Shown here: positions 34,590 to 41,728 of the stretch, one piece after another | Layout of the letters: every line of letters starts with the position of its first letter | How positions within the stretch are numbered: position 1 is the first letter of the stretch | Assembly (NCBI GenBank): GCA_035651655.1 | Contig: DASRFG010000037.1 | Location: 62,001 to 126,000 of the forward strand | Reading direction: 5' to 3' | Length of the DNA stretch: 64,000 bases | DNA from: Terriglobales bacterium | GTDB lineage: Bacteria > Acidobacteriota > Terriglobia > Terriglobales > Acidobacteriaceae | Notes under the pieces: generated by a model | Seen by the model: only the letters and a program-made list of their open reading frames with translations | What the model was told of the DNA's origin: nothing | Database searches by the model: none | Position numbers and translations under genes: made by a program

Positions 34590-34752
34590 TGTGTGCTCTA
34601 TGGTTAGAAACCAGCCTTACGTCGTGATCCTTGGTGCTTTGTGGTAAAGATTCTAGCTTTGCCAACATTGAACTCAGAGTTTCGCCAAACGACCTCAAAA
34701 AAATTCCCCCTGTGGCCTCTGTGGTTAAACCCTTCTTGTCCTTTTGTGGCAA
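34590..34752 (+). repeat. Two degenerate CTCTGTGG-type repeat arms
   Basis: Between csp and cysH, ACTGTGTGCTCTATGGTTAG (34590 on) with GTGCTTTGTGGTAAAG (34634-34649), and CTGTGGCCTCTGTGGTTAAA (34710-34729) with TCCTTTTGTGGCAATGAA nearby. These are the B-arm and A-arm variants of the compound element at 21024-21210 in the same order, so they look like decayed copies. The rest of the 325-base gap between csp and cysH has no other feature. Confidence 0.6.
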
Positions 34753-34757
34753 TGAAC

Positions 34758-35444
34758 TCACGACGTAACGTGCAATCCGCACTCAGTCCTGGCGAAACCT
34801 GCCCAGCGTCCGTCGCGGAGATCCTCACCCGGTCGGACAGCTCGGGTGCAATGAGTGCAGCCAATGCTGGGAAAATTCTGCTCGTGCAGCGGGTTGTAAG
34901 GGACGTCATGAAGGCGAATGTACTCCCACACTTTTTCCGTGCTCCAATCGGCCAGCGGATTGATCTTCACCAGCCCGAACTTATCGTCCCAACTTATCTT
35001 CGCTGCGCTCGCCCTCGCCACCGTTTGGTCGCGGCGAATCGCGGTAATCCATGCCCGCAATGTGGCCAACTTTGACTTCAGAGGCAGGACCTTTCTTAGA
35101 TCGCAGCACTGGTCGGGGTTTCGCTTCCATAGTGCTGGCCCATGTTTCGCGGCCTGTTGTTCCGCCGTAAGTTCCGAATACACGCGCTCAACCTTGATCA
35201 AATACCGCTCCTCGATCCTGTCCACCAATTGATATGTCTCGGGAAACAGAAACTCAGTGTCCAGCGTGAACACGCGAAAATCCGGTCGCGCCCGAGACGC
35301 CATGTCAATCAGGGCCACTCCTTCGGCGCCAAATCCGGATGCCATTGCCACGCTGTTGCCAAATGTTTCGAATGCCCAGCGCAGTACCTGATCGGGTGTC
35401 CACTTCTCCGCCAAGGCTTCGATCTTTGCCAGTTCTTCTTTCAT
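34758..35444 (-). CDS. cysH: Adenylyl/phosphoadenylyl-sulfate reductase
   Basis: A 228-residue assimilatory reductase that makes sulfite from APS (or PAPS). The two Cys pairs that hold a 4Fe-4S cluster are present (QCCDLRK and CTHC), which favours APS as substrate, and the catalytic Cys lies in ECGLH near the C-terminus. The nucleotide-binding SGFGAEG is near residue 37. It is the last gene of the sulfite-reduction operon, nine bases downstream of the methyltransferase gene, and falls under the cysteine attenuator. Confidence 0.95.
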   Translation of the reverse strand: MKEELAKIEALAEKWTPDQVLRWAFETFGNSVAMASGFGAEGVALIDMASRARPDFRVFTLDTEFLFPETYQLVDRIEERYLIKVERVYSELTAEQQAAKHGPALWKRNPDQCCDLRKVLPLKSKLATLRAWITAIRRDQTVARASAAKISWDDKFGLVKINPLADWSTEKVWEYIRLHDVPYNPLHEQNFPSIGCTHCTRAVRPGEDLRDGRWAGFARTECGLHVTS

Positions 35445-35453
35445 GATTCGACC

Positions 35454-36269
35454 TTAATCTCCAGCCAGCGATGCTGCATTTTCGAGAGCAGCCACTCTTT
35501 GACCAATCAGCAACTCCGACAAACTCTCGCCGACTCTTCGCTGCTGCTTTGCTAGCCGCACCACCTCACCTACAATCAAAACCGTCGGCGCCGACGCCGA
35601 CATCGAAGCCATCGGCAGCTCACGCACGCTGGTCAAGAGCGTCCTCTCCTCCGAGGTTGTGGCCCCGGATACAAGTGCGCAAGGCGTCTCCGCCTTCACC
35701 CCGGCGGCCATTAACTTTTCGGCTAAATCGTGGTAATCAGAGCCTGGCATGTAGATCACGAGCGTCGCGCCGGATGCGGTTAGGGCCCGCCACTGCTTGG
35801 CATCGTGCGTGTCAGCGCTGTGCCCTGTGATGAAGACCAAGGCCGAAGAAATATTGCGGTGGGTGAGCGGAATCTGCGCGCCCGCCCCGGCGCCCAATGC
35901 AGCGGTTACTCCGGGGACAATTTCAACCTCAACGCCAGCTTTGCGCAGAGCTTCGATTTCCTCGCCACCACGGCCGAAGATAAGTGGATCGCCGCCTTTG
36001 AGCCGCACCACTTGCAATCCCGCGGCAGCGTAGGTCACCAGCAGGGAATTGATCCCCTCCTGCGTAATGGTTTGCCTGCCGCAGCGTTTGCCCACACTGC
36101 GCACCAGTGCCGACGCTGAGGCCAAACTTAATATCTCTCGCCCGACCAACTCATCGTGCAGCACAACATCTGCCGCTCTTAGAATCCTCAGCGCCTTAAA
36201 AGTGAGTAGCTCGGGATCGCCCGGCCCAGCCCCCACCAGATAAACCTTGCCTTTCGTATTCGCGCTCAT
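35454..36269 (-). CDS. cobA: Uroporphyrinogen-III C-methyltransferase
   Basis: A 271-residue SUMT that transfers two methyl groups from S-adenosylmethionine to uroporphyrinogen III, giving precorrin-2. Typical motifs are VYLVGAGPGDPELLTFKALR at the N-terminus, VRLKGGDPLIFGRGGEE and VPGVTAALGAGA. Here it feeds siroheme synthesis for the sulfite reductase encoded upstream. It overlaps the preceding dehydrogenase gene by four bases (ATGA). Confidence 0.95.
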   Translation of the reverse strand: MSANTKGKVYLVGAGPGDPELLTFKALRILRAADVVLHDELVGREILSLASASALVRSVGKRCGRQTITQEGINSLLVTYAAAGLQVVRLKGGDPLIFGRGGEEIEALRKAGVEVEIVPGVTAALGAGAGAQIPLTHRNISSALVFITGHSADTHDAKQWRALTASGATLVIYMPGSDYHDLAEKLMAAGVKAETPCALVSGATTSEERTLLTSVRELPMASMSASAPTVLIVGEVVRLAKQQRRVGESLSELLIGQRVAALENAASLAGD

Positions 36270-36883
36270 CGACGCACCTTTCTCTTGCCAGGCTGTGCCC
36301 CGGATCCGATGCTGCGTTTAAAAGATTCCCGGCTGGCAAGCAGGTGCAAGCGCCGGCGTCTCTGTTCAGGATCCAGATCGGCCGCCAGCAATTTCCGTCT
36401 CGTCTCGCCCAATTCGCTCACCCAGCCCGCGTACTCCTCCCCGTATTGCTCTTCAAGCTCCGCTCTCAGCCTCTGAGCCAGGGCCGGACTTTCCCCTCCG
36501 GTCGAGATCGCAATCTGCAGCCGTCCGCGGCGGACCACTGCCGGATAATAGAAATCACAGTGCTCAGGGTCGTCCACGTTGTTGCACAAAACTTCGCGAC
36601 GGCGCGCCTCTGCATAAATGCGGTGGTTCACTTCATCTGAATCGGTCGCGGCAATCACCAGAAATTGCCCTTCTAGATCGCCTGGCCGGAAGGCCCGCAG
36701 CTCGCAGACAATCGAACCTTCTCGCGCCCACTGGCTCACTCGCTCGTTCACGTCCAACGCGATCACGCGCACCGTAGCGCCCGCCTGCAGCAAGCTTTGG
36801 ATTTTTGGTTCGGCAACCTTGCCCCCGCCCACCACCAGGCACCACCGCCCCGTCAGCTTCATAAACATTGGGAAAAGCTCCAT
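36266..36883 (-). CDS. Precorrin-2 dehydrogenase (siroheme synthase N-terminal type)
   Basis: A 205-residue NAD-dependent enzyme of the CysG-N/Met8 family that oxidises precorrin-2 to sirohydrochlorin and may also insert iron. The Rossmann motif is LVVGGGKVAEPKI, followed by the family's LCNNVDDPEHCDFYYPAVV and AISTGGESPALAQRLR. The start at 36883 has AAGGAG four bases upstream; the frame is open further into the reductase gene but without homology. Together with cobA it replaces a fused CysG. Confidence 0.93.
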   Translation of the reverse strand: MELFPMFMKLTGRWCLVVGGGKVAEPKIQSLLQAGATVRVIALDVNERVSQWAREGSIVCELRAFRPGDLEGQFLVIAATDSDEVNHRIYAEARRREVLCNNVDDPEHCDFYYPAVVRRGRLQIAISTGGESPALAQRLRAELEEQYGEEYAGWVSELGETRRKLLAADLDPEQRRRRLHLLASRESFKRSIGSGAQPGKRKVRR

Positions 36884-36914
36884 AGACTCCTTCCACACCC
36901 GAAGACCGTCAGCC

Positions 36915-38618
36915 TTAACCTTCCGCTCCGTGCGGCACCCGTCCCGGAGACTGGTCGCGCGCAGCCGCCTCGACCACGTCGCCCGCCAGAAATTCCCGCA
37001 GATCCTCTTCGTTGTGCCGCGCGAAAAATCGCCGCAGGTTCTCCCCCGGGAACTTGTAGTCGAGATATCGCCGCAGTAAGCGCTCGATCGCGTCCGGCAC
37101 TTCGGCAGCAACACACCGATATCCAACTGGACGCGCCACCGCCGCGTTTTCTCCAACCGCGCCGCCCAGGCAGAAGTAGTACGCATCCACCAGCTGGTCA
37201 CCATGCTTGATTTTTTTGCCCTCAATACCGATGTCCGCGATCCAGTGCTGTCCGCAACTGTTCGGGCATCCGGTCACGTGCAGCTTCAAATGCTGCTCGA
37301 AACCGGGAAGCCTCTCTTCCAGTTCCTGCACCAGCCATCGCGAAAAACTCTTCGTCTCCGTCAAAGCGAGTTTGCAGAATTCACTGCCGGTGCACGCAAT
37401 GGCTCCCCGCCAGAATGGCGACGCACTCACCGGCAGTCCTATTGCTTCCAGCTCTTTCGCCAGCTGCGCCGCGTTCTGCTGCGGGACATTCACCACCACC
37501 AGGTTCTGCATATTGGTGGTCCGCAGATCACCGTCGGCGTACTGGTCTGCCAAGTCGGCAGCCGCGCGCATTTGCTCAGCCGTGATCCGTCCCCGCAACA
37601 CTGCCGCGCCGACGTATGCCAGTCCCGAATGTTTCTGCGGATGAATGCCGACGTGGTCGCGATAAACATCCTGCGGCGCTTGCTCAGGAACAGCCGCGCT
37701 CAGCCGGAACCCGATTCGCCGCTCCAGTTCCTCCTGGAAACTTTCAGCCGTCCATCCGTGGCGTAGAAAAAGAAATTTCAGCCGCGCCCGACTGCGGTTT
37801 TCCCGAAGCACTTCGCTTTCGCGGAACAATTCGGCGATGCCCTTCACCACCGGCAACACTTGCTTCCACCCGACCAGCGCATTCAGGCGCACTCCCAGAT
37901 GCGGATCGGTCGAGAGCCCGCCGCCTACTCGCACTGAAAAACCCACATCGCTGGTGCCGTTCTGCCGCCGGCTCACCGCGGCGATGCCCACGTCGTTAAT
38001 CTCCGGATAGCTGCACCAAACCCGACAACCGCTGATCGAAATCTTTAATTTGCGGGGAAGATTGTAGAAATCGGCATTGCCCGCCAGGAAATCGTTCACT
38101 TGCATCGCCAAGGGTGAAGCATCGCAAATCTCGTCGGCATCTACACCGGCGAGCGGGCATCCGGTGACGTTGCGCGTCACATCACCGCAGGCAGAGAGCG
38201 TCGTAAGCCCCGATCGCACCAGCGCATCCAGCATTTCCGGCAGCGCCTCGATGGTGACCCAATGCAATTGAATGTTTTGCCGTACCGTGAGATCAGCAAC
38301 TCCGCGGGCATAGCGCTGCGTTATATCGGCAATCGTCCGTAGTTGATCGGAGAGCAGCAGCCCGTTAGGAATCCGGATGCGCACCATGAAGTAGGGAACC
38401 GCTCGCCCCTCGCGCCCCTGTCCGCTAAGGACGCCCATTCCATCGCCCTGGGTATAGATCCCCCACCAACGGAAATAAGTCGTCAGCCATTCCGGCGGGA
38501 TCGCGTCATATCCTTCGCGCGCGAAGCGTCGAATATCGTCCAGGCACTCCCACGGGTTCTTTTCCCGCTTCAGCCGCTCGGCGCGTTGTGCCTTCGTCTC
38601 TTTTGCTGCGTCGTTCAT
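36915..38618 (-). CDS. Siroheme sulfite reductase, ferredoxin-dependent NirA/SirA type
   Basis: A 567-residue sirohaem/4Fe-4S reductase with two ferredoxin-like repeats. The cluster cysteines lie in TGSEFCKLALTE and HVTGCPNSCGQ near residue 420-470, and the substrate-binding region carries VRQNIQLHW and DVTRNVTGCP. The family covers nitrite and sulfite reductases; cysH and the siroheme genes in the same operon, and the cysteine leader ahead of it, indicate sulfite. The start is taken as MNDAAKE at 38618. The gene begins 30 bases after the attenuator U-tract. Confidence 0.9.
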   Translation of the reverse strand: MNDAAKETKAQRAERLKREKNPWECLDDIRRFAREGYDAIPPEWLTTYFRWWGIYTQGDGMGVLSGQGREGRAVPYFMVRIRIPNGLLLSDQLRTIADITQRYARGVADLTVRQNIQLHWVTIEALPEMLDALVRSGLTTLSACGDVTRNVTGCPLAGVDADEICDASPLAMQVNDFLAGNADFYNLPRKLKISISGCRVWCSYPEINDVGIAAVSRRQNGTSDVGFSVRVGGGLSTDPHLGVRLNALVGWKQVLPVVKGIAELFRESEVLRENRSRARLKFLFLRHGWTAESFQEELERRIGFRLSAAVPEQAPQDVYRDHVGIHPQKHSGLAYVGAAVLRGRITAEQMRAAADLADQYADGDLRTTNMQNLVVVNVPQQNAAQLAKELEAIGLPVSASPFWRGAIACTGSEFCKLALTETKSFSRWLVQELEERLPGFEQHLKLHVTGCPNSCGQHWIADIGIEGKKIKHGDQLVDAYYFCLGGAVGENAAVARPVGYRCVAAEVPDAIERLLRRYLDYKFPGENLRRFFARHNEEDLREFLAGDVVEAAARDQSPGRVPHGAEG

Positions 38619-38647
38619 TCGATAGCTTCCCAACCGCAAACTCGTGC

Positions 38648-38687
38648 AAAAACAAAAAACCCACCGCCAGTCTCTGCTGGCGATGGG
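38648..38687 (-). terminator. Attenuator terminator ahead of the sulfite reductase operon
   Basis: On the minus strand CCCATCGCCAG, loop CAGAGA and CTGGCGGTGGG make an 11-bp stem with one U-G pair (38660-38687), followed by T6, G, T5 (38648-38659). It lies between the leader peptide and the first structural gene, so transcription must pass it to express the operon. Its 5' arm can instead pair with the upstream antiterminator strand. Confidence 0.88.
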
Positions 38688-38790
38688 GTATAAGTGCGGA
38701 ATTCAGAAAATCTTTAGATCAGAGCCGCCTCCCATTGCCAGAGAGCACACCCGTACAACAGCTCATACAACACTGACAACGGGTCTGGCA
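38672..38790 (-). promoter_or_regulatory. trp-type alternative stems of the cysteine attenuator
   Basis: Three segments can pair in exclusive ways. Segment 1 TGCCAGA (38784-38790, leader codons 5-7) pairs with TCTGGCA (38736-38742). Segment 2 CTCTCTGGCAATGGG (38731-38745, codons 20-24) pairs with segment 3 CCCATCGCCAGCAGAG (38672-38687), with one mismatch and one bulge, forming the antiterminator. Segment 3 with segment 4 (38660-38670) forms the terminator. A ribosome stalled at the Cys codons frees segment 2 and permits readthrough; one reaching the stop codon covers segment 2 and causes termination. Confidence 0.82.
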
Positions 38791-38802
38791 GGCAGCTAAC
38801 AT
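38719..38802 (-). CDS. Cysteine-rich leader peptide of the sulfite-reduction operon
   Basis: A 27-codon reading frame with six Cys codons, at positions 5, 9, 11, 12, 15 and 16 (core CQTRCQCCMSCC), ending in TGA at 38719-38721. The frame is bounded upstream by TAG, so ATG at 38802 is its only start. That ATG lies nine bases after the -10 box and has no ribosome binding site, so the mRNA is probably leaderless. Position, codon content and the following terminator identify it as the sensor of Cys-tRNA supply. The frame is too short for most gene callers, and nothing suggests the peptide itself has a function. Confidence 0.87.
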   Translation of the reverse strand: MLAACQTRCQCCMSCCTGVLSGNGRRL

Positions 38803-38811
38803 GAAGTTGAA

Positions 38812-38840
38812 ATTCTATGTTCGCGAACGGTAACCGTCAA
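38812..38840 (-). promoter_or_regulatory. Promoter of the cysteine-attenuated operon
   Basis: On the minus strand TTGACG (38835-38840) and TAGAAT (38812-38817) are separated by the ideal 17 bp. The predicted start point falls at or within a few bases of the leader ATG at 38802. The remaining 190 bases up to the esterase gene show only GC-rich short palindromes around 38955-39005. Confidence 0.72.
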
Positions 38841-39032
38841 CAAACCTCGTACGCATCATCTGATTAGTCTGGATTGACCGGCGCATCAATTTATTTTCAG
38901 TCCAATAACATCTGTTACATCTCGGCAATACTGACCGATGCAACTCTACTCTGCGGGGTCCCCACTCTTCAGGGTGCTCGGCTCAAGCTTTGCCCGGGCG
39001 GGGACTTTGCACTAACTGGATCGTTACAACCC

Positions 39033-40835
39033 CTAATACTTCCAGCTCTTCACATCTGCTTCCTTCGGCGCGGTCTTCTCCATGTGCTCTACCATCTCCG
39101 GCAAAACCCGCTGCGTGGTAGTCAGATTATTCACCTTCTGGTTGGGATCGGAGCCTCCGGTGTAGCAATGTGGACGGCGCATGCCGAAGTCGAATGTCCC
39201 GTGATAATAGGGATCGTTTGTGTTCTCTAAAAAGTCATGCAATAGGTGAGTAGCCCGATCCAAATAATAAGTGTCTGCCTCGCCCACGTAAAAATGCATT
39301 TTGCCAGCCAACTTCGGGCCTAACGTCTTCCAGTCGCGCTGCAGAATATGGCTGAGGTCGTAGTGATCTCTCCAGTACGCCGCAACTTCATGGTCAATTT
39401 TGCCCGTGCGCTGGTCATAAATCTCCTTAGGATAACCGTCGTCGCCAGCCGGACTGAACACCGCCTGCCATATGTCAAACTGGTCGCCGGAGCGGCTTTT
39501 CGTACCCAGCACCAGTTCGTAGCGATTGTTCTGTTCCATCGTGGAGAGCACCAGCCCGTCGGGTTTGCGGGCTCCCGGACGTTCCACGCGTCCGTACGGC
39601 CCCTCAACGAAATAAGCATTCTCGTCATCGTACAGATTAGTAGTGACGTACGCGCGAAAGTCCACCACGTCGGGACAGAACACCCAAGCGCCGTTGTAAA
39701 AATCCGGGTAGAAAACCTGCGAGCTCAACGCCTCCCATCCTCCGGTAGAGCCGCCGAATACCGCCCTTGCCCACCCTTGGCCTATGGCACGAAACTTCTG
39801 CTCGATGTATGGAATCAGCTCCTGCGTGATCGCGTCGCCATACGGTCCCAGGTTGGCCGAGTTCACCGCGTACGAGTCATCGAAGTACGGATTCGCATGT
39901 TGGATTTGCAGGATGATTACTCGCGGCAATCTTCCCGCCGTCCAATCCTGAAAGAACTTGTAACCATACTTCGCGGCCAACTGCGCCTCTGGATCTTTGA
40001 TCCCCGCCGGCGGTGGTTGCGTGCGAAACGGCGCGAACTCAGAGATGTCGCGATGAAAATGGGTCTGCTGCACTACCAGCGGATATCGCGCATTGGGATG
40101 CTCCTCCCACCCTTCCGGCAACAGCACGATAGCGCCTAGATACATCGGCCGCCCCCAGAATTGCGAGAGCAGCTTGCTCTGAATGCGCAGATGCTTCACC
40201 CATTTATTGTCAACGATCGGTTCCTCGGGCAGTTTGACCCACCCATCCAAAATTGCATACACGTCCTGCGCTTCCTCTTCAACCGGTGGGATTTTTTCGC
40301 TCAGCGTGATGCGCACCATCTGGGCGGAATTGGGATCGAGATGCACCTTCAGCGGCCTGCTATATAAGTTGCCCGGCTTCACTTGCCAATGCTGGCCTTC
40401 GCCTTTGTCCGGCGGCAGCTTTACCGTGTGCCCGTTCGCAAGGTGAAACGTCTCGTAAATGTTGATTAGGCCCTGTACCCAGTAATCGCCTGCCGGTACT
40501 TTGTTGAGGCTCTCTGCTGGATATCCGAGCGTAGACGAGTCCACCACCGCGGCAGTTCCGGGGGCAAGACCTTCTACATCCACCCCAAACATCTGCTGCG
40601 ACTCCACCGGATTCTCGCCGCTGATCTGAAATCGCGGCTGCGCCCGGTCATTATTGGAGATCAGCAACAAGATACGGCCATCGAGGGGCGTCGCATTCGC
40701 TTGCCTGGGGAAAGAGATTTCAAATCGCAGCCCAGTTCCGGCCGCGGCAGTTTGAGCCGTAGCAAGCACGTTCCCGCCGAGCACAACCAGGACCGTCACC
40801 AACAGCAGCCTTGCGGGGATAACCCGGAGTCTCAT
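39033..40835 (-). CDS. Secreted alpha/beta-hydrolase, putative esterase
   Basis: A 600-residue exported protein with a signal peptide (LLLVTVLVVLGGNVLATA). The N-terminal 230 residues are beta-rich and unassigned. The C-terminal part is a putative-esterase alpha/beta-hydrolase: nucleophile Ser in FGGSTGGWEAL, and candidate Asp and His in EADTYYLD and RRPHCYTGG. The long insertion with PYFDDSYAVNSANLGPYGD is typical of large esterase-like proteins of unknown substrate. It is monocistronic and convergent with nothing nearby. Confidence 0.78.
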   Translation of the reverse strand: MRLRVIPARLLLVTVLVVLGGNVLATAQTAAAGTGLRFEISFPRQANATPLDGRILLLISNNDRAQPRFQISGENPVESQQMFGVDVEGLAPGTAAVVDSSTLGYPAESLNKVPAGDYWVQGLINIYETFHLANGHTVKLPPDKGEGQHWQVKPGNLYSRPLKVHLDPNSAQMVRITLSEKIPPVEEEAQDVYAILDGWVKLPEEPIVDNKWVKHLRIQSKLLSQFWGRPMYLGAIVLLPEGWEEHPNARYPLVVQQTHFHRDISEFAPFRTQPPPAGIKDPEAQLAAKYGYKFFQDWTAGRLPRVIILQIQHANPYFDDSYAVNSANLGPYGDAITQELIPYIEQKFRAIGQGWARAVFGGSTGGWEALSSQVFYPDFYNGAWVFCPDVVDFRAYVTTNLYDDENAYFVEGPYGRVERPGARKPDGLVLSTMEQNNRYELVLGTKSRSGDQFDIWQAVFSPAGDDGYPKEIYDQRTGKIDHEVAAYWRDHYDLSHILQRDWKTLGPKLAGKMHFYVGEADTYYLDRATHLLHDFLENTNDPYYHGTFDFGMRRPHCYTGGSDPNQKVNNLTTTQRVLPEMVEHMEKTAPKEADVKSWKY

Positions 40836-40952
40836 GGATCACCTGTCGGAAAATGGTGTCCATGTGTAATTGCCAGTCGAAGAAATGTCAAGGCAGCAGG
40901 GGAGATGGCAGCCGGCATCGACCACCGTGTCTGGTGTTATCATCCAGCTCAG

Positions 40953-41483
40953 ATGAGAAACAAGCCTTTACTCTCTTTGGTCGCCATTCTCGCCGCATTT
41001 CTTCCCGCCGCCGCGCAACGCGCCCCATCGGCAAAGGCCGTGCAGCGCATCCAAAAGCAGGTGCGGCATGAAATCCTGATGCTGCCCTATTTCGACGTGT
41101 TCGACAATATCGCCTACAAGGTTGATGGCTACAACGTAACCCTATTGGGCGCCGTGACCCGCCCGACTCTGAAGTCGGATGCAGAACACGCTGTCAAGAA
41201 GATTGAAGGTGTCGAGCAGGTCATCAACAAAATCGAGGTGCTTCCCCCATCTCCCGCGGACGATAGCTTGCGGCGTACCCTTTATCGCGCTATCTATGGC
41301 TACCCGTCCCTGCAACGTTACGCCCTGCCCCCGGTTAAACCAATTCGCATCATCGTTAAGAATGGCAACGTAGATCTGCAAGGCGTAGTGGACAGTAAGG
41401 CCGACAAGAACCTGGTTTACATCCGCGCCCGCGGTGTTCCCGGCATCTTCTCCGTGACTAACAATCTGGTAGTTGCGAAATAA
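40953..41483 (+). CDS. Periplasmic protein with two BON domains
   Basis: A 176-residue protein with a signal peptide (LLSLVAILAAFLPAAA-QRAP) and two BON domains: residues 35-100 (YKVDGYNVTLLGAVTRPTLK) and 105-175 (VKNGNVDLQGVVDSKADKNL). It resembles OsmY-type envelope proteins but, unlike the BON lipoprotein at 25293, has no lipobox. The start at 40953 is chosen for the signal peptide. The frame is open upstream without sense. Confidence 0.88.
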   Translation: MRNKPLLSLVAILAAFLPAAAQRAPSAKAVQRIQKQVRHEILMLPYFDVFDNIAYKVDGYNVTLLGAVTRPTLKSDAEHAVKKIEGVEQVINKIEVLPPSPADDSLRRTLYRAIYGYPSLQRYALPPVKPIRIIVKNGNVDLQGVVDSKADKNLVYIRARGVPGIFSVTNNLVVAK

Positions 41484-41728
41484 TACGGGAACTGTTTACA
41501 CGTCGTCTTATTACTAATTTGTTACTGGAGCCGCACCCAACCTAAAGGTGCATGTTGTCGGGCATAAACAACAGGGCTGAAGTCCGCGTCCCTTCGCGGT
41601 TCTGAAGCACCCACCTGCGGGCAACAAGCACGTGACCACTTAGTCCGGGCATCTCCGCTCCCAAGCAGCAGCATCTCTCCTCTCGGCGTACGTCTCTCTT
41701 GACGCGCCGCCATACCTGAGGTCGAACC

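Noticed and set aside
34641-35075. A plus-strand gene of about 144 codons
   Set aside because: It is antisense to cysH, which has a complete active site, and its product has no protein-like features.
36884-37225. N-terminal extension of the precorrin-2 dehydrogenase
   Set aside because: The frame is open, but it lies inside the sulfite reductase gene, has no homology, and a good ribosome binding site precedes ATG 36883.
38640-38880. A SAM or other metabolite riboswitch ahead of the sulfite reductase gene
   Set aside because: No known riboswitch core was found, and the Cys-codon frame with alternative stems explains the terminator fully.
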